Below, one piece after another: positions 63,260-64,000 of a stretch of DNA of 64,000 bases. Source of the stretch: Oscillatoriaceae cyanobacterium Prado104 (GTDB lineage: Bacteria; Cyanobacteriota; Cyanobacteriia; Cyanobacteriales; Microcoleaceae); NCBI GenBank assembly GCA_025454405.1, contig JALOON010000012.1:1-64000 (forward strand), given 5' to 3'. The position numbers and the translations under genes were made by a program. Each line of letters begins with the position of its first letter. Within the stretch, counting starts at the first letter, position 1. The notes beneath the pieces are model-generated. The model was given only the letters and a program-made list of their open reading frames with translations. It was not told the DNA's origin and did no database searches.

Positions 63260-63931
63260 TTGAACGTCCCGCGTTTTTTGGAAATTAAGAATCTCGCAGC
63301 ATTTGACCTGCAATCGGCTGTAGAACTCGATCGACTTTGTTTTGGTAGATTTTGGTCGATCGAAGGCTACAAGCGCGAATTAGAAAGCCCTAACAGCGAT
63401 TTATTGGGTTTGTGGATAGTAGAAACAGCAGGCTCGGAATCGCCGGCAAAATTTTCATTCGATATCTTCACCCCTCAAAATGGCGAGGACAGCGGAACGC
63501 CAACTCTACTAAACCAAACGGACGCGGGGGCGGAGCGTCTAGCGAAGGAAGTGCCTTTACAAATTCCGGAGTTGATTGGTTTGGGTTGTTTGTGGGCAGT
63601 TTTAGAGGAAGCTCACATTATCATGCTGGCTGTTCGCCCTCAGTTTCAAGGTCGGGGTTTCGGACAAGCTTTGCTTTGGGCTTTGTTGAAATCGGCTTGC
63701 GACAGGCAATTAGAACGGGCAACTTTAGAGGTGCAGGCTTCTAATTTGGCAGCAGTTTCTTTGTACAAAAAGTTTGGTTTTAAAGAGGCGGGACGGCGAA
63801 AAGGATATTATGAAGAAACTGGAGAAGATGCTCTGGTAATGTGGCGCAGCGGTTTGGAAAAACCGGAATTTCAACAATATTTGGAAATCAAAAGACAGGA
63901 AATTTGCGATCGGATAAGGCAGAACAATTAA
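63260..63931 (+). CDS. rimI: Ribosomal-protein-alanine N-acetyltransferase
   Basis: This 223-residue GNAT protein starts at TTG 63260. The acetyl-CoA loop is VRPQFQGRGFGQALL, with LEVQASNLAAVSLYKKFGFK and the YYEETGEDALVM end typical of RimI. It would acetylate the N-terminal alanine of a ribosomal protein. RimI is usually about 150-180 residues; here an extra low-complexity stretch sits at about 55-105. It is divergent from lysA with only about 40 bp between starts, so their promoters must overlap. Confidence 0.88.
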   Translation: MNVPRFLEIKNLAAFDLQSAVELDRLCFGRFWSIEGYKRELESPNSDLLGLWIVETAGSESPAKFSFDIFTPQNGEDSGTPTLLNQTDAGAERLAKEVPLQIPELIGLGCLWAVLEEAHIIMLAVRPQFQGRGFGQALLWALLKSACDRQLERATLEVQASNLAAVSLYKKFGFKEAGRRKGYYEETGEDALVMWRSGLEKPEFQQYLEIKRQEICDRIRQNN

Positions 63932-64000
63932 GGACGGGCGATCGATTTTTGGGAATACTTTATTGACAAAGCACCCTCCCGTATGGAAATAAATTGTGCA

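Noticed and set aside
63221..63313. 31-residue N-terminal extension of LysA
   Set aside because: It would run across the rimI start; the ATG at 63220 gives a normal LysA length.

Overview
The window looks like chromosomal DNA of a filamentous, non-heterocystous cyanobacterium of the Microcoleus/Oscillatoria/Phormidium type. The octamer GCGATCGC (HIP1) and its core CGATCG recur throughout. Heptanucleotide tandem repeats (AAAACTC, ACTAATG, AATCTAA, CTTCCTT types) sit between genes. The gene content includes a cyanobacterial Gap2, a DnaJ/DUF3143 pair, a CdaA-UppS pair and lysA next to rimI. No rRNA, tRNA or CRISPR array was recognised. The species assignment is an inference from these signs.

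Layout. 1-1000: a decayed IS200/IS605-type tnpB interrupted by a small TA-flanked inverted-repeat element. 1010-2457: a membrane protein and a Uma2-family nuclease. 2862-19218: a surface-glycan block with two very large TPR proteins (one fused to a WbsX-type glycosyltransferase), a GT2 glycosyltransferase, several SAM methyltransferases, a sulfotransferase-like protein and a 14-residue-repeat coiled coil that appears frameshifted away from its methyltransferase domain. 19336-20550: lhgO. 20738-36060: minus-strand sugar-nucleotide genes. 36539-46000: housekeeping genes (gap2, nadD, murC, murB, ybaB, LMW-PTP, a response regulator, pgi). 46369-53000: a large GH2-like protein, repeat-rich spacers and a secreted protein. 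53431-64000: a ClC channel, two tandem Rpn/PDDEXK nucleases, an alpha/beta hydrolase, a DLDET phosphatase, DnaJ, DUF3143, uppS, cdaA, lysA and rimI.

The most interesting system is the 20738-36060 cluster. It holds a complete GDP-D-glycero-D-manno-heptose route: GmhA, the HddA kinase, the GmhB phosphatase and the HddC guanylyltransferase. Beside these are a GMD-like 4,6-dehydratase, a DegT-fold protein with His in place of the PLP lysine (as in the 3-dehydratases ColD and RfbH), an Fcl/ColC-like reductase, a fused alpha-beta thiamine-diphosphate E1 enzyme, two methyltransferases and a B12-binding radical SAM enzyme. Read together they suggest synthesis of a 3,6-dideoxy, possibly two-carbon-branched and methylated heptose for a surface polysaccharide. 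The individual families are well supported; the combined pathway is a hypothesis.

Several genes carry lesions or odd joints: tnpB (nonsense codon plus insertion), the methyltransferase/coiled-coil gene (dinucleotide slippage), murC (net one-base loss in the N-terminal glycine motif) and a small nonsense-disrupted gene near 51.1 kb. The methyltransferase and murC cases could be real mutations or sequence errors.
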